A stretch of 64,000 nucleotides of DNA from an uncultured Alphaproteobacteria bacterium (GTDB taxonomy: Bacteria > Pseudomonadota > Alphaproteobacteria > Rs-D84). A model generated the notes under the pieces. That model ran no database searches, was not told the origin of the DNA, and saw nothing but the letters and a program-made list of their open reading frames with translations. The first letter of the stretch is position 1. Each line of letters opens with the position of its first letter. Below are positions 33,232 through 43,200 of the stretch, piece after piece. A program made the translations under genes and the position numbers. The DNA is taken from the NCBI GenBank assembly GCA_934272785.1, contig CAKQSE010000005.1:1-64000 (forward strand). Reading direction: 5' to 3'.

Positions 33232-35157
33232 ATGGATATTTCACAAATGTTTTTGATTGGTGGCGGCGTGTTGGGCGGTCTGCTGTTTATTATGCTGGTC
33301 GCGTTGTTCTTTATTTCGCGTCGGTCCCAGCGAACGATGGAATCGTTGTTGACGCTGATGACACAGCCAGAACGTGCCCAGATTGCCGACGCGTCACGTG
33401 TGTTGCAAAAAATATTGGCGGGTGAAATTTCAAAAATTGACGCATGCTTTCAAACAATGCGCGATACACTGGCGTCCCAAATTGCGGCGGCAAATGCACT
33501 GAAACAAGAATTGACAGACCAGAACAATAAACTGGTTGAATTGGCCGATGATGCGACGAAAAAAATTGCCGTTATGTCCCAGCGTCTGGATAACACAGTG
33601 TCCGGTCTGTCGGGTGTTGTTACGTCGTCTGGGTGGGTGGATGTTCAAAATGCGGCCGATAAATTTAATAATACCGTCAATGAATTATTGGCACAAATTG
33701 ACACCACGGCCCAAGATACAACCGCGCGCGTCACAGAAATAAATACCCAGATTGACGCGTGGACTGCACACAGCGACACATTGAATCAAAATCTGAAAGC
33801 AGGTTTTGACAGCAACCAGAATCAGATGCAGGATTTGACAACCCAGACCGAAGAATTGCAAAACAAATTGTCTGAATTGGCCCAGTCCACCGCGGACGGT
33901 TTTGAAAATGTAAAAACAGCGGCGGCAAATTATGAAACACTGATGTCTGAAAATGATAAATTGTTGGATTCGCATCTGGAAAAAATGGACGCGTTCAGCA
34001 AACAATCAAAAAAGCAATTGACCGCCCAGATGAATTCACTGTCCAACACGGCAAACGTTGTCGGTGGCCAGGTGCGCCTGGCGGAAACGTCGATTGATAA
34101 ACAGGTCCGCAAACTGAGTAACGCGGTTGAAACACTGATGGAATCGGCAGGCAATACAGAAAACTCGGTCCGCGGGATATCAAACGAATTGGCAACATTG
34201 ACCAATCGTTTCAACAGCGAAATCAAAGAATTTGCCACCGCAGTTGTATCTGAATTAAAGACAGTGTCTGGTGTTGCAAACGTAACACTGGAAAACACCA
34301 AAACATCTGCAAATGCATTTTCAGAATCGGTCAAGGCGATGGCGACCGGCGTGCGTGAAACACTGATTGAAATGAATACTGCGCACACCCAATTGTCGGG
34401 CCAATCGGCGAATTTGATAAAGATGTCGGCCGAAACCACCGCACAGTTGCAGCCGCTATCTGAATTGATTGAAAAGTATTATTCGGCCCTGCCTGATTTG
34501 TCCCAGGGTTCGGTTGACGCGGGCGAAAAGTTGCAACAGATTGTCGCGTCGCTGACCGAAAAAATAAATCTGATGCGTGCGGCCGTTTCGGAATCCACCA
34601 GCACGATTTCTGATTCTGCGATAAAGTTAGAAGATTTGGCCGGGCAATCGCGCCAACAGATGATTGATTTGATGTCTGATTATGCCAAGGCTGTAAATAC
34701 GATGCAGACGCTGAACAAGCAAATGATGGTTGCGCGCGCGACCGCGCCGATGGATGCGATGGGGGCCGCGGCTGCGCCAACATATGGTCGCGTCAGTGCG
34801 TCTGATTTCCTGAAAACGGCCGAACGCGCATTTGAAAAAATGCACGAACAGGCGTTGGATTTAACACGCGCGACAGGTGCCGAAATTCCAGATGTTGTGT
34901 GGAAGAAATATCACGATGGGGATAAAACAATATTCTCGAAATGGTTGGCGAAAATGATGTCGGCGGCGGACAAAAAACAGGTGCGTGACATGTTGAAATC
35001 CGACACCGTGTTCCGTTCCCAGGCGACACAATTCGTGCGCAGTTTTGACAAGATTCTGACGGGGGCCCAGAATACCGACAATGCCGAAAAAGTAATTGCC
35101 GCATTGCGTAAAACTGACCTGGGCCGGGTTTATGTCGCACTGAAACAATGTGTTTAA
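33232..35157 (+). CDS. membrane-anchored coiled-coil protein
   Basis: Function not known. The 641-residue product has one N-terminal membrane helix (residues 5-28, GGGVLGGLLFIMLVALFFIS), then about 480 residues of predicted coiled coil rich in Ala, Thr, Ser, Gln and Asn, in the style of chemoreceptor signalling domains or ZapB/RmuC-like rods but without their signatures. A compact C-terminal domain follows (SASDFLKTAERAFEKM to LGRVYVALKQC). From memory, similar anchored coiled-coil proteins with this tail occur across alphaproteobacteria. A GGGAGAG site fixes the start. It is followed by a terminator shared with the next gene. Confidence 0.82.
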   Translation: MDISQMFLIGGGVLGGLLFIMLVALFFISRRSQRTMESLLTLMTQPERAQIADASRVLQKILAGEISKIDACFQTMRDTLASQIAAANALKQELTDQNNKLVELADDATKKIAVMSQRLDNTVSGLSGVVTSSGWVDVQNAADKFNNTVNELLAQIDTTAQDTTARVTEINTQIDAWTAHSDTLNQNLKAGFDSNQNQMQDLTTQTEELQNKLSELAQSTADGFENVKTAAANYETLMSENDKLLDSHLEKMDAFSKQSKKQLTAQMNSLSNTANVVGGQVRLAETSIDKQVRKLSNAVETLMESAGNTENSVRGISNELATLTNRFNSEIKEFATAVVSELKTVSGVANVTLENTKTSANAFSESVKAMATGVRETLIEMNTAHTQLSGQSANLIKMSAETTAQLQPLSELIEKYYSALPDLSQGSVDAGEKLQQIVASLTEKINLMRAAVSESTSTISDSAIKLEDLAGQSRQQMIDLMSDYAKAVNTMQTLNKQMMVARATAPMDAMGAAAAPTYGRVSASDFLKTAERAFEKMHEQALDLTRATGAEIPDVVWKKYHDGDKTIFSKWLAKMMSAADKKQVRDMLKSDTVFRSQATQFVRSFDKILTGAQNTDNAEKVIAALRKTDLGRVYVALKQCV

Positions 35158-35166
35158 ATAAAAAAT

Positions 35167-35188
35167 AAACCGGCGTATGCCGGTTTTT
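35167..35188. terminator. bidirectional terminator
   Basis: AAACCGGC / GCCGGTTTTT hairpin between the coiled-coil protein gene and the convergent guanylate-kinase-like gene. Confidence 0.85.
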
Positions 35189-35794
35189 CTATTTCTGGCG
35201 AATCTGTGCCTGGTGCGAGATAAATTCGCGCAGGCGTGGCGATATTATCGTTTCGCCGGCACTGCATTTAACCAAGAAATCAATATCCAGTCCCGCGCGC
35301 AAGAAATCAATCGGATTGCACGTGTTTGTTTGCCGCACAGTTGTGTCATTTGGCATATTGGCACGTGACTGCGCAATTTCAAAATTATTCTCTGGCGGCA
35401 GGAAATACAGCGTTTTAAACGTGTATTCTTTGCCCAGACCCTGCAAATGAAACCAATCTATCAATTGGCGGGCGTATTTCGGTTCAATCACGTCATAGAC
35501 CAGATTGGTGCCCGGATTATCAAATATTTCTGATTCTGGGACGCCATACAGCCATTTGGGCTGGCCCGGCTGCCATATCCGTTCGTTCACCCACAGACGT
35601 GTCGCCAGACGTGCGGTATCAAAAAATGCCTCGTTCAGAAAGAAGTATTCTTGGCCAATAATTTCGCCATCGCGCATGGGACGCGTTGTTGCCGAACGCA
35701 ATTTATAAAATGCATTGGCGGGCAAATAATTTTTAATAAAAAATGATTTGCCACTGCCCGACAGGCCATTACATAACAATACACATGGTTTCAT
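35189..35794 (-). CDS. guanylate-kinase-like P-loop protein
   Basis: The 201-residue product resembles nucleoside-monophosphate kinases. It has P-loop NGLSGSGKS, then RSATTRPMRDGEIIGQEYFF, which matches the GMP-binding segment of guanylate kinase (S-TTR-x-R-x2-E-x2-G-x-DYF), and WLYGVP at the place of the conserved YG(T). The C-terminal half diverges. It could be the cell's Gmk or a specialised paralogue; no second gmk is seen here to decide. An AAAGG site precedes the ATG at 35794. Transcribed in the same direction as rpoD, 60 nt downstream. Confidence 0.65.
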   Translation of the reverse strand: MKPCVLLCNGLSGSGKSFFIKNYLPANAFYKLRSATTRPMRDGEIIGQEYFFLNEAFFDTARLATRLWVNERIWQPGQPKWLYGVPESEIFDNPGTNLVYDVIEPKYARQLIDWFHLQGLGKEYTFKTLYFLPPENNFEIAQSRANMPNDTTVRQTNTCNPIDFLRAGLDIDFLVKCSAGETIISPRLREFISHQAQIRQK

Positions 35795-35854
35795 TTTTAC
35801 TTGCCTTTGGTTTATGCAATATAAACCCGCCATGCGGCGGGAATTATGTTTCGT

Positions 35855-37939
35855 TTAATCTTCCAAGAAACTGCGCAACTTGCGTGCACGGGTTGGGTGC
35901 TTTAACTTGTTCAACGCCTTTTGTTCAATCTGGCGGATACGTTCACGGGTAACACCGATATATTCACCAACCTCTTCCAATGTGCTGGTTTTATTCGTGC
36001 TCATTCCGAAACGCTGGCGCAAAACGGTTTCTTCCTTGGGATCCAATTCAGACAGAATCTGGGTAACAATTTTACGCAGGTTCTTTTGCGCCGCCGATAC
36101 GAACGGATTCTTGGCGGTTTCATCTGCGATAATTTCGATACGACTGCTGTCATCTTCGCTGCCGACGGGGGCTTCCAGTGAAATTGGTTTCAGGTTCACC
36201 TTCATCGCCTTGTGAATCTTGTCCACCGGCAGATAGATAATCTTGGACAATTCTTCGGCGGTCGGCTGGCGTCCGTATTTGTGCATGAATTGACGCGTCG
36301 CACGCTGAATCTTGTGGATATTGTCAATCATGTGCACCGGGATACGAATTGTGCGTGCCTGGTCGGCGATACTGCGCGAAATGCCCTGTTGTATCCAGTT
36401 CGTTGCATAGGTCGAGAATTTGTTTCCCAAACGGTAATCAAATTTATCAACCGCCTTCATCAATCCGATATTGCCGTCCTGGACCAGGTCCGAAAAATCC
36501 AATCCCAGACCACGATTACTGGATTTTTTCGCAAATTTGATAACCAGACGCAGGTTGGCCTCTATCATTTCGCGCTTTGCGCGGGCGGCCTCGGTCTGGC
36601 CACGACGGACCAATTCGACAACCTTTTTATATTCGGCGGTCGGCTGGCCGGTTTCGCGTGCAATCGCGGTGATGTCTTCCTGGATTTTCAGAATGTCTTT
36701 TTCATGTTTCTTGGCAAAGTTTGCCCACGCTGGGTTCTTGTGCTTCATCAGTTTTTTAACCCAGTTACGGTTTAATTCATTGCCGGCATATTCGGCCAAG
36801 AAATCTTCGCGTTTAATCTTGTTCGCGACCGCCAGACGCAACAGTTTGCCTTCCAGTCCCATCAACAATTGGTCACGTTGGGTCAGGTGTTCCAGAATTT
36901 CCGCGATACGGTCGTCGTTCAGGCGAATCTTGCTGACGTGTTCAAACAATTCAACGCGCATTTTGGCGTATTTCTTTTCCAATGCCTCGTCCGGTTTTGA
37001 TGACGTCAACAGGTTTTCCAAACGTTTTGCCTGTAATTTCTGCATGTTGTTAAAGATGCGTTTAATCTTGCCGAATAATTCCATGACCATCGGCATCAAG
37101 GCCTCTTCCATTACTGGGATTGGCACGCCAGATGTGCCGCGCGGCGTGTCTTCCTTTTTGACACCTTCGTCGTCATCGTCATCATCTTCGTCATCTTCAT
37201 CGTCGTCATCGGCAGCAGATTCTTCCAAATCGTCCAGATCGTCGTCGTCCAATTCGTCAACGTGTTCCACGCCCTTGGACTTTAATGCCTCGGACAATGC
37301 GGCCAGTGATTTTTGTTCGGATTCAGATGAATACATTACTTCCAAATTCAGAATATAGCGCAGGCGAATATCTTCGTTTAACAATTGCTGATACCAGTCC
37401 AGCATCGCCTGGATCGTCATCGGGCTTTCGCACAGGCCATACACCATCAGACGGGTCGCCGCCTCGATACGCTGGGCAATTGCAACCTCGCCCGCGGCGG
37501 TCAGTAATTGAACAGTGCCGATTTGCTTTAAATACGATTGAACAGAATCCTGGACGCCCAACACCAGATTACCCGTCTGGCTGCGTTCCAACTGTTTGGC
37601 ATAATGTTCGTAATCGTCGTCATTGACGTCAACCTGTTCGGCGTCGGCGTTTAACAGATTGCGGGTTTTATCGCGTGGCTCGTCCGAATCATCGTCATAG
37701 TATTTTTCAATATCCTGGGGATAATTGTCCGTTTCCAGAATTTCCAGTCCCAAATCCTGTTGAAAGAAATCCAGAACTTCTTCTTTTTCTTCGTCGGGCA
37801 CCTCGTCCGCTTCGGTGGCGGCACTAAAATCCATCTGGGACAAATATCCCACTTCGACCGCAGATGTTGCAAGTTTTTGCAGATTTTCGGGCAACGAATC
37901 AATCAACATTTTCGTCGCCGCGTCCAGTTTTTTTGCCAT
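35855..37939 (-). CDS. rpoD: primary sigma factor RpoD (sigma70)
   Basis: Directs RNA polymerase to housekeeping promoters. The 694-residue product has region 1.1, the non-conserved insert, region 2 ([45 protein letters not shown]), region 3, and the region 4 [23 protein letters not shown]. The insert carries a long acidic run (Asp/Glu, about residues 228-262), probably disordered. Region 4.2 is intact, so it should read a normal -35, although many local promoters use TTGCAA. The start codon has no clear ribosome binding site beyond a G-rich stretch (GGGGG). trcR lies just upstream. Confidence 0.97.
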   Translation of the reverse strand: MAKKLDAATKMLIDSLPENLQKLATSAVEVGYLSQMDFSAATEADEVPDEEKEEVLDFFQQDLGLEILETDNYPQDIEKYYDDDSDEPRDKTRNLLNADAEQVDVNDDDYEHYAKQLERSQTGNLVLGVQDSVQSYLKQIGTVQLLTAAGEVAIAQRIEAATRLMVYGLCESPMTIQAMLDWYQQLLNEDIRLRYILNLEVMYSSESEQKSLAALSEALKSKGVEHVDELDDDDLDDLEESAADDDDEDDEDDDDDDEGVKKEDTPRGTSGVPIPVMEEALMPMVMELFGKIKRIFNNMQKLQAKRLENLLTSSKPDEALEKKYAKMRVELFEHVSKIRLNDDRIAEILEHLTQRDQLLMGLEGKLLRLAVANKIKREDFLAEYAGNELNRNWVKKLMKHKNPAWANFAKKHEKDILKIQEDITAIARETGQPTAEYKKVVELVRRGQTEAARAKREMIEANLRLVIKFAKKSSNRGLGLDFSDLVQDGNIGLMKAVDKFDYRLGNKFSTYATNWIQQGISRSIADQARTIRIPVHMIDNIHKIQRATRQFMHKYGRQPTAEELSKIIYLPVDKIHKAMKVNLKPISLEAPVGSEDDSSRIEIIADETAKNPFVSAAQKNLRKIVTQILSELDPKEETVLRQRFGMSTNKTSTLEEVGEYIGVTRERIRQIEQKALNKLKHPTRARKLRSFLED

Positions 37940-37973
37940 AAACCGACCCCCGGATTAAAACGTTAAATTTAAA

Positions 37974-38498
37974 TTATTTCTTTTTGTTTGCCTTGGCAAC
38001 CGCGTCGTGAACCGCCGATTCCGACACCAGACCCAAAACAATCGGGCTCTGAATCTGAATCAAGGAATATGATTTGTGTGTTTTGTTGCGGATTGATGCG
38101 ACGGTCGGATTTGTGCTGCGCATCAGGCGGGCAACCTGGCCGTCAGATAATTCAGGATAGTTTTTCAGAATCCACAAAATACCGCCCAAACGGTTCTGGC
38201 GATGCAATTTTGGTGTGTATCCAACGCCCTTTTTATTCTGTTTCTGCTGGGCATCAACAATTTCCTGACGCAGGGTCAGGCGCGCCGATGGGTCGGCCTC
38301 GCACCGTTCAATATCTTCACGGGTCAATTGACCGTTCAGAATTGGATTCAAACCCTGAATCTTGTATGTTTCGGCATCGGCGATATTTTTAACCTCTAAT
38401 TCATGCAGACCGCAGAATTCAGCGATTTGTTCAAATGTCAATGCAGTGTTTTCAATCAACCAAAGTGCAGTGGATTTTGGCATATATGGGTAATTCAT
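37974..38498 (-). CDS. trcR: cell cycle regulator TrcR family (DUF1013)
   Basis: The 174-residue product belongs to the DUF1013/TrcR family, restricted to alphaproteobacteria and annotated as a cell-cycle transcriptional regulator. It shows the typical beginning MPKSTALWLIENTALTFEQIAEFCGLH, an HTH-like first half, the middle KGVGYTPKLHRQNRLGGILWILKNYPELSD, and the C-terminal TNPTVASIRNKTH. The start follows AGAGGA. It lies directly upstream of rpoD on the same strand, 34 nt apart. It is among the strongest taxonomic markers in the window. Confidence 0.9.
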   Translation of the reverse strand: MNYPYMPKSTALWLIENTALTFEQIAEFCGLHELEVKNIADAETYKIQGLNPILNGQLTREDIERCEADPSARLTLRQEIVDAQQKQNKKGVGYTPKLHRQNRLGGILWILKNYPELSDGQVARLMRSTNPTVASIRNKTHKSYSLIQIQSPIVLGLVSESAVHDAVAKANKKK

Positions 38499-38577
38499 GA
38501 ATAATCCTCTTGTTGCTGGGGGCAATATACACCAAAATTGCCCCAGATTCAAGATAAAAGTGCGCCGCCCCGACAAA

Positions 38578-40011
38578 TTACAGAACAATATCCCATGTGG
38601 TGCCGGTCGGCGAATCCATCAGCGCAATGCCCCGTGACATCAGGGCTGCCCGGATTGCGTCCGCCGCTGCATAGTCACGTGCGGCCTTGGCCGATGCGCG
38701 GGCGTCAATTTGCGACTGAATTTCATCGGGCGTAATGTTATTTTGTGCCAATATCTTGGCGCGCGCCGCGTCGATATATTCCGCCGGGTCACGCTGCAAG
38801 ATATTTAACACCCCGAACACCGCACGGATTTTCGCAACAATCGTGCCCAGGTCGTATTCTGTATGCTTTTTCGCCAATTCGGCGGACACAAAATCAAACC
38901 ACTTAAACGCATTTACAATAACGCCGTATGTGTTGAAATTGTCGTCCATGGCGGCGTGAAATTCATCATCGATGCTTTGCACCATTTGTGCGGTTTTGGT
39001 GGTGTCCGCCCCATCAAATGTGCGATGTGCGACCACGTTCATAACCGAATACATTTTATAGACATGACGCACGGCGTTTGGAAAGAAATTATCCGTAATA
39101 TCAATATCATTTGAATACATATTGTTCAACAGTGCAAAGCGAATAACGTCAGCATCGTATTTGGCCAAAACGTCCTGTAACAGTATGCCGTTATTTAACG
39201 ATTTGCTCATTTTTTGACCATTGACCTTGACCAGGCCACAGTGCACCCAATAATTCGCAAATGTTTTCCCGGTCAGTGATTCTGTCTGGGCAATTTCGTT
39301 TTCATGGTGCGGAAACACCAGGTCGCGCCCACCACCGTGGATATCAATTTGATTGCCCAGGTATTTCATATTCATTGCACTGCACTCTATGTGCCAGCCG
39401 GGGCGGCCCTGGCCCCATGGCGAATTCCAATAAATTTCACCGGGTTTGGCCGATTTCCATAATGCAAAGTCTGCCTCGTCCAGTTTGCCGGGTTCAATAT
39501 CCTTGCGTACACCGATTTCGTTTTTGTTCGTCTGGATATGTGACAGTTTGCCGTAATCTGGGAACGATGACAGTTTGAAATACACGTCACCGAATTCAGA
39601 AACATATGCGTGACCCGTATCAATCAATTTTTGAACAAATGCGATAATATCATCAATGCACTGGGTCGCGCGCGCCATAATTGTAGGACGATTGTTGCCC
39701 AGCGCGTCCATTTCGGCGTCTGTCTTGGCCATATAGCGCATTGCAAAATCAATCGGATTTTCGCCAATTTTGTTGGCGTTTGCGATAATCTTGTCATCAA
39801 CATCGGTATAGTTGCGAACGTATTTCACATTATACCCCAGGTGCGTCAAATAGCGTGTAATTACGTCAAATACAACAGACTGGTATGCGTGTCCGATATG
39901 CGCATCGGCCGACACCGTAATACCGCACGCATACATTTTTACCGCGCCCGGCGTCAGCGGGACAAATTCTTGTTTTTGGCGTGTCATAATATTATAAATT
40001 TTCAGTGTCAT
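38578..40011 (-). CDS. cysS: cysteinyl-tRNA synthetase
   Basis: Charges tRNA-Cys. The 477-residue class I synthetase has the zinc-binding Cys29 in [12 protein letters not shown] at residues 38-41, WHIECSAM and [10 protein letters not shown] completing the zinc site, and the KMSKSLNN loop. The N-terminal [17 protein letters not shown] differs slightly from the usual CGPTVYDxxHIGNAR. The start has an AAGGAAG site. Length is normal. Confidence 0.96.
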   Translation of the reverse strand: MTLKIYNIMTRQKQEFVPLTPGAVKMYACGITVSADAHIGHAYQSVVFDVITRYLTHLGYNVKYVRNYTDVDDKIIANANKIGENPIDFAMRYMAKTDAEMDALGNNRPTIMARATQCIDDIIAFVQKLIDTGHAYVSEFGDVYFKLSSFPDYGKLSHIQTNKNEIGVRKDIEPGKLDEADFALWKSAKPGEIYWNSPWGQGRPGWHIECSAMNMKYLGNQIDIHGGGRDLVFPHHENEIAQTESLTGKTFANYWVHCGLVKVNGQKMSKSLNNGILLQDVLAKYDADVIRFALLNNMYSNDIDITDNFFPNAVRHVYKMYSVMNVVAHRTFDGADTTKTAQMVQSIDDEFHAAMDDNFNTYGVIVNAFKWFDFVSAELAKKHTEYDLGTIVAKIRAVFGVLNILQRDPAEYIDAARAKILAQNNITPDEIQSQIDARASAKAARDYAAADAIRAALMSRGIALMDSPTGTTWDIVL

Positions 40012-40163
40012 AATGCGCTTCCTTTGCTTTATCTGATATAAGAAAAACTGTAATAAATTGTTGGATTTTTTGCAAACGAAATATGCCCGTCTGCGTGGCA
40101 GATTTTAACGACAACAACAAAAAGTCATAAATTTGATTGTCATGGACCAGAATAATGCAATTC

Positions 40164-40251
40164 TGGCGGAGCGTATAGGACTCGAACCTATGGACCACTA
40201 AACGCGGTCACAGATTAGCAATCTGCTGCATTACCACTCTGCCAACGCTCC
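40164..40251 (-). tRNA. tRNA-Ser(GCT)
   Basis: Class II tRNA of 88 nt with long variable arm. The acceptor GGAGCGT pairs with ACGCTCC, discriminator G and encoded CCA. The anticodon loop centres on GCT. T-arm GGTTCGAGTCC. Confidence 0.97.
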
Positions 40252-40268
40252 GCATGGTTGCGACGGGT

Positions 40269-40297
40269 ATTATACAGAATCCGTTTTCCGATTGCAA
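40269..40297 (-). promoter_or_regulatory. tRNA-Ser(GCT) promoter
   Basis: On the minus strand TTGCAA (40297-40292), a 17-bp spacer and TATAAT (40274-40269). Confidence 0.65.
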
Positions 40298-40310
40298 GTC
40301 ATTAAATTAT

Positions 40311-40337
40311 AAAAACGCCCCATTGGGGCGTTTTTTT
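40311..40337 (-). terminator. accDA terminator
   Basis: AAAAACGCCCC / GGGGCGTTTTTTT hairpin that reaches into the accDA stop codon. Confidence 0.88.
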
Positions 40338-42075
40338 AGTGTTCTGATGTCGGTTCCGGGCCATAGATTTCGACATCGCGGGTCATGGCCAGGAATTTTT
40401 CCGCACGGCGCGCCGGCAATTCGGCTGTGGGGATTTCCTGTAATTCGCGGATATTGTCGGCAACGGCGGATGACAACAATTCCATCGTCGTTTGCCAATC
40501 AGTATGCGCCCCACCGGCGGGTTCATCAATAATGCCATCAATAACGTTCAGATTGGCCATATCGCGCGCGGTCAATTTCATTGCCTGGGCCGCGACAGCT
40601 TTGAACTTGTTATCTTTCCACAGGATACTGGCACACGATTCGGGTGCAATCACCGAATAGATTGCGTTTTCCATCATCAGCACGCGATCGGCCGTACCAA
40701 TCGCAATTGCGCCCCCGGATCCGCCCTGGCCCACGTTGACGGCAACATATGGCGTTTTAATGGACAGACCCACCGACATAGACATTGCGACCGCCTGGGA
40801 TTGGCCACGTTCTTCGCCCTCGCGACCGGCAAATGCGCCCGCGGTATCAAACAAAGATATCAGTGGCAAATTAAATTTTTCCGCCAGACGCATCATACGC
40901 TGGGCCTTGCGATAACCGTCGGGATTCGCCATACCAAAGCGGTGTTTTTGACGGGTTTCAATGGTGCGACCCTGCTCCTGGCCGATGATAACGGCCGGGA
41001 TTCCACGCCAGTAACCAATACCACTGCCCATGGCGGGATCTTCGGCATACAGACGGTCGCCCGCCAGATATGTCCAATCGTCAACAATGCCATTGATATA
41101 GTCCAAGAAATGCGGGCGATTTTCATTACGCGCCAGCAATACCTTGTCATAGGCATCGGTTTCGCCCATACCACGGACCTTTTTATTATCGTTCAGCGGT
41201 GTGGATACATTGATTGGCTTTGGCTCGCGCGGTTGTTTGGTCAGCACCGCCAGCACGCGCGCCAACGCATCGTGCAATTCGTCACGCGCCACGACCATAT
41301 CAACCATACCGTGTTCATACAAATATTCGGCGGTCTGGAAATTAGACGGCAATTTTTCACGGATATTCTGTTCAATTACGCGACGTCCGGCAAATCCGAT
41401 GCGCGCGCCACTTTCTGCAATATGAATATCACCCAGCATTGCAAATGACGCCGTCACGCCACCGTATGTTGGATCGGTCAACAAGACGATATACGGAATC
41501 CCATTTGCGTGCAGACGATTTACCGCAACCGTTGTGCGTGCCATCTGCATCAGGGACAGAATATTTTCCTGCATACGGGCACCGCCAGACGCAACGACCA
41601 TAACAAATGGTCGGCGGGATTCAATGGCGTGTTCCATGCTGGCGATAATGCCGTCGCCCGCCGCGCGCCCCATAGAGCCCATCATAAAATCGCCGTTTAA
41701 CACGCAAATTGTTGTCGGAACACCGCCCAACACACCATCGGCCGATACAACCGCGTCATGAACACCGGTGTCACTGCGTGCCTCGACCAGGCGGTCTTTA
41801 TACGACATACGGTCCACAAAATTCAGCGGGTCGTCCGACACCGTTGGCAAATTCAGGCGTGTCCAATCATTATTATCAAACAGCAAATCAAAACGTTGTT
41901 TCGGCGTCATGATAAACGCACGACCACAACGCGGACAGATATACAGATTATCCTTGTAATCCTTGTAATAAACCAATCGACCACAGGATTCACATTTTAT
42001 CCACATCAGACGGCGCACCTTGTCATATCTGGCGCGGTCACGATTTTTAATTCCTGATTTTTTACCGAATAACAT
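40336..42075 (-). CDS. accDA: acetyl-CoA carboxylase carboxyltransferase, AccD-AccA fusion
   Basis: Transfers carboxyl from carboxybiotin to acetyl-CoA, the first step of fatty acid synthesis. One 579-residue chain holds both subunits. Residues 1-290 are AccD, with the zinc ribbon C28/C31/C47/C50 and GGARMQENILSLMQM. Residues about 295-579 are AccA, with YLAGDRLYAEDPAMGSG, TRQKHRFGMANPDGYRKAQR and the oxyanion-forming GQGGSGGA. In E. coli and, as far as I know, most proteobacteria the subunits are separate genes. The ATG at 42075 lies 4 nt after the ihfB stop, so both are one operon. Biotin carboxylase and carrier genes are not in the window. Confidence 0.95.
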   Translation of the reverse strand: MLFGKKSGIKNRDRARYDKVRRLMWIKCESCGRLVYYKDYKDNLYICPRCGRAFIMTPKQRFDLLFDNNDWTRLNLPTVSDDPLNFVDRMSYKDRLVEARSDTGVHDAVVSADGVLGGVPTTICVLNGDFMMGSMGRAAGDGIIASMEHAIESRRPFVMVVASGGARMQENILSLMQMARTTVAVNRLHANGIPYIVLLTDPTYGGVTASFAMLGDIHIAESGARIGFAGRRVIEQNIREKLPSNFQTAEYLYEHGMVDMVVARDELHDALARVLAVLTKQPREPKPINVSTPLNDNKKVRGMGETDAYDKVLLARNENRPHFLDYINGIVDDWTYLAGDRLYAEDPAMGSGIGYWRGIPAVIIGQEQGRTIETRQKHRFGMANPDGYRKAQRMMRLAEKFNLPLISLFDTAGAFAGREGEERGQSQAVAMSMSVGLSIKTPYVAVNVGQGGSGGAIAIGTADRVLMMENAIYSVIAPESCASILWKDNKFKAVAAQAMKLTARDMANLNVIDGIIDEPAGGAHTDWQTTMELLSSAVADNIRELQEIPTAELPARRAEKFLAMTRDVEIYGPEPTSEH

Positions 42076-42079
42076 TTAT

Positions 42080-42358
42080 TTATCCATTCATTTTTTTGGT
42101 CAATTCACGGCTGGGCTTGAACAAGATTGTTGTGCTGGCCGGCAATGGCATTGGTTTGCCAGTGCATGGATTGTAACCAATTTTTGTTGCGCGTGCGCGC
42201 GGCTGGAACGTGCCAAAACCACGAACCTCGATTCTGTCGCCGGTGGCGATTGCCTCCATCATATGGTCCGACACAGTATCCAGTATCGCGGCGGCATCTG
42301 TTGCACGCATATGCTTGAATTGGACTTGGATTGTGCGAACAATATCTGAACGTTTCAT
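42080..42358 (-). CDS. ihfB: integration host factor beta / HU-family DNA-binding protein
   Basis: A 92-residue DNA-bending protein. It has the HU/IHF arm RIEVRGFGTFQPRARATKIGYNP, with the intercalating proline, and ends FKPSRELTKKMN, which fits IHF-beta better than HU. AGGGAAAAG precedes the ATG. In many alphaproteobacteria ihfB is followed at a distance by trpF-trpB-trpA-accD. Here it directly abuts accDA, as if the trp genes had been lost from between them. Confidence 0.88.
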   Translation of the reverse strand: MKRSDIVRTIQVQFKHMRATDAAAILDTVSDHMMEAIATGDRIEVRGFGTFQPRARATKIGYNPCTGKPMPLPASTTILFKPSRELTKKMNG

Positions 42359-42510
42359 TACTTTTCCCTTTTTTCTTTCAGTTTCGTATATTATTCATAT
42401 CATAGCACATTTTATCAAGAGTAAAGTTTTTTCTGTGCATGAAAACGTTCTTAGGGCGGCGGGCGGTCAAAATTGGTATCCTGGGGTGTGACCAAGGGGG
42501 GATTTTGCAC

Positions 42511-43200
42511 ATGGAAATCGATAACACATTACAGCATTGCGCGCCACTGATTGGCGACCGCGCACCAGAATTTACCGCCCAGACAACAAATGGGACAATC
42601 AACTTTCCTGCCGACTATGCGGGCAAATGGGTGATTCTGTTTTCGCACCCGGCGGACTTTACACCGGTATGCACGACCGAATTTATGGTATTTCAGTCCA
42701 TGGCGGACGAATTCCGCAAATTAAATACAGAACTGGTCGGATTGTCGGTCGGAACATTGACGGGACATCTGGCCTGGATAGAGGCAATCCGTCACCTGAA
42801 ATTCGGCGATCTGCATGACATCAGTATTACGTTCCCAATTATTGACGACATGACAATGGAAATTGCGCATAAATACGGTATGATTCACGGCCGCACATCA
42901 GACACGCGGACCGTGCGCGCCGTATTTTTCATTGATCCAAACGGTGTGATTCGCACGATTTTATATTATCCGCCATCGGTTGGACGAAACTTTGCCGAAA
43001 TTAAACGCGCCCTGGTCGCATTACAGACAACAGACAAATATCATGTGTCAACGCCGGCGAATTGGATGCCGGGTGACGACGTTGTGGTATCATCACCCGC
43101 AACCACCGCCGAAATGGACGCGCGTTTGCGCCGCAATGACCGGGACCAAAATGTCCAGGCGTGGTTTTTAACGCTTAAAAAATTACCAATGGATGACTAG
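42511..43200 (+). CDS. 1-Cys-type peroxiredoxin
   Basis: Reduces hydrogen peroxide and organic hydroperoxides in the cytoplasm. The 229-residue product belongs to the Prx6-like group by length and sequence. It has peroxidatic Cys54 in DFTPVCTTEF, the conserved Arg in the later NGVIRTILYYPPSVGRN segment and a C-terminal dimerisation arm. No second conserved Cys is evident. I start it at MEIDNTLQHC, after an AAGGGGGG site; in-frame upstream codons are not supported. Its stop codon overlaps that of the convergent alkyltransferase-like gene by CTAG. With rubrerythrin it suggests defence against transient oxygen. Confidence 0.9.
   Translation: MEIDNTLQHCAPLIGDRAPEFTAQTTNGTINFPADYAGKWVILFSHPADFTPVCTTEFMVFQSMADEFRKLNTELVGLSVGTLTGHLAWIEAIRHLKFGDLHDISITFPIIDDMTMEIAHKYGMIHGRTSDTRTVRAVFFIDPNGVIRTILYYPPSVGRNFAEIKRALVALQTTDKYHVSTPANWMPGDDVVVSSPATTAEMDARLRRNDRDQNVQAWFLTLKKLPMDD

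Noticed and set aside
36471..37358. Ser-rich 295-residue frame antisense to rpoD
   Set aside because: It is the complement of the Asp/Glu-rich rpoD insert and has no start signal.
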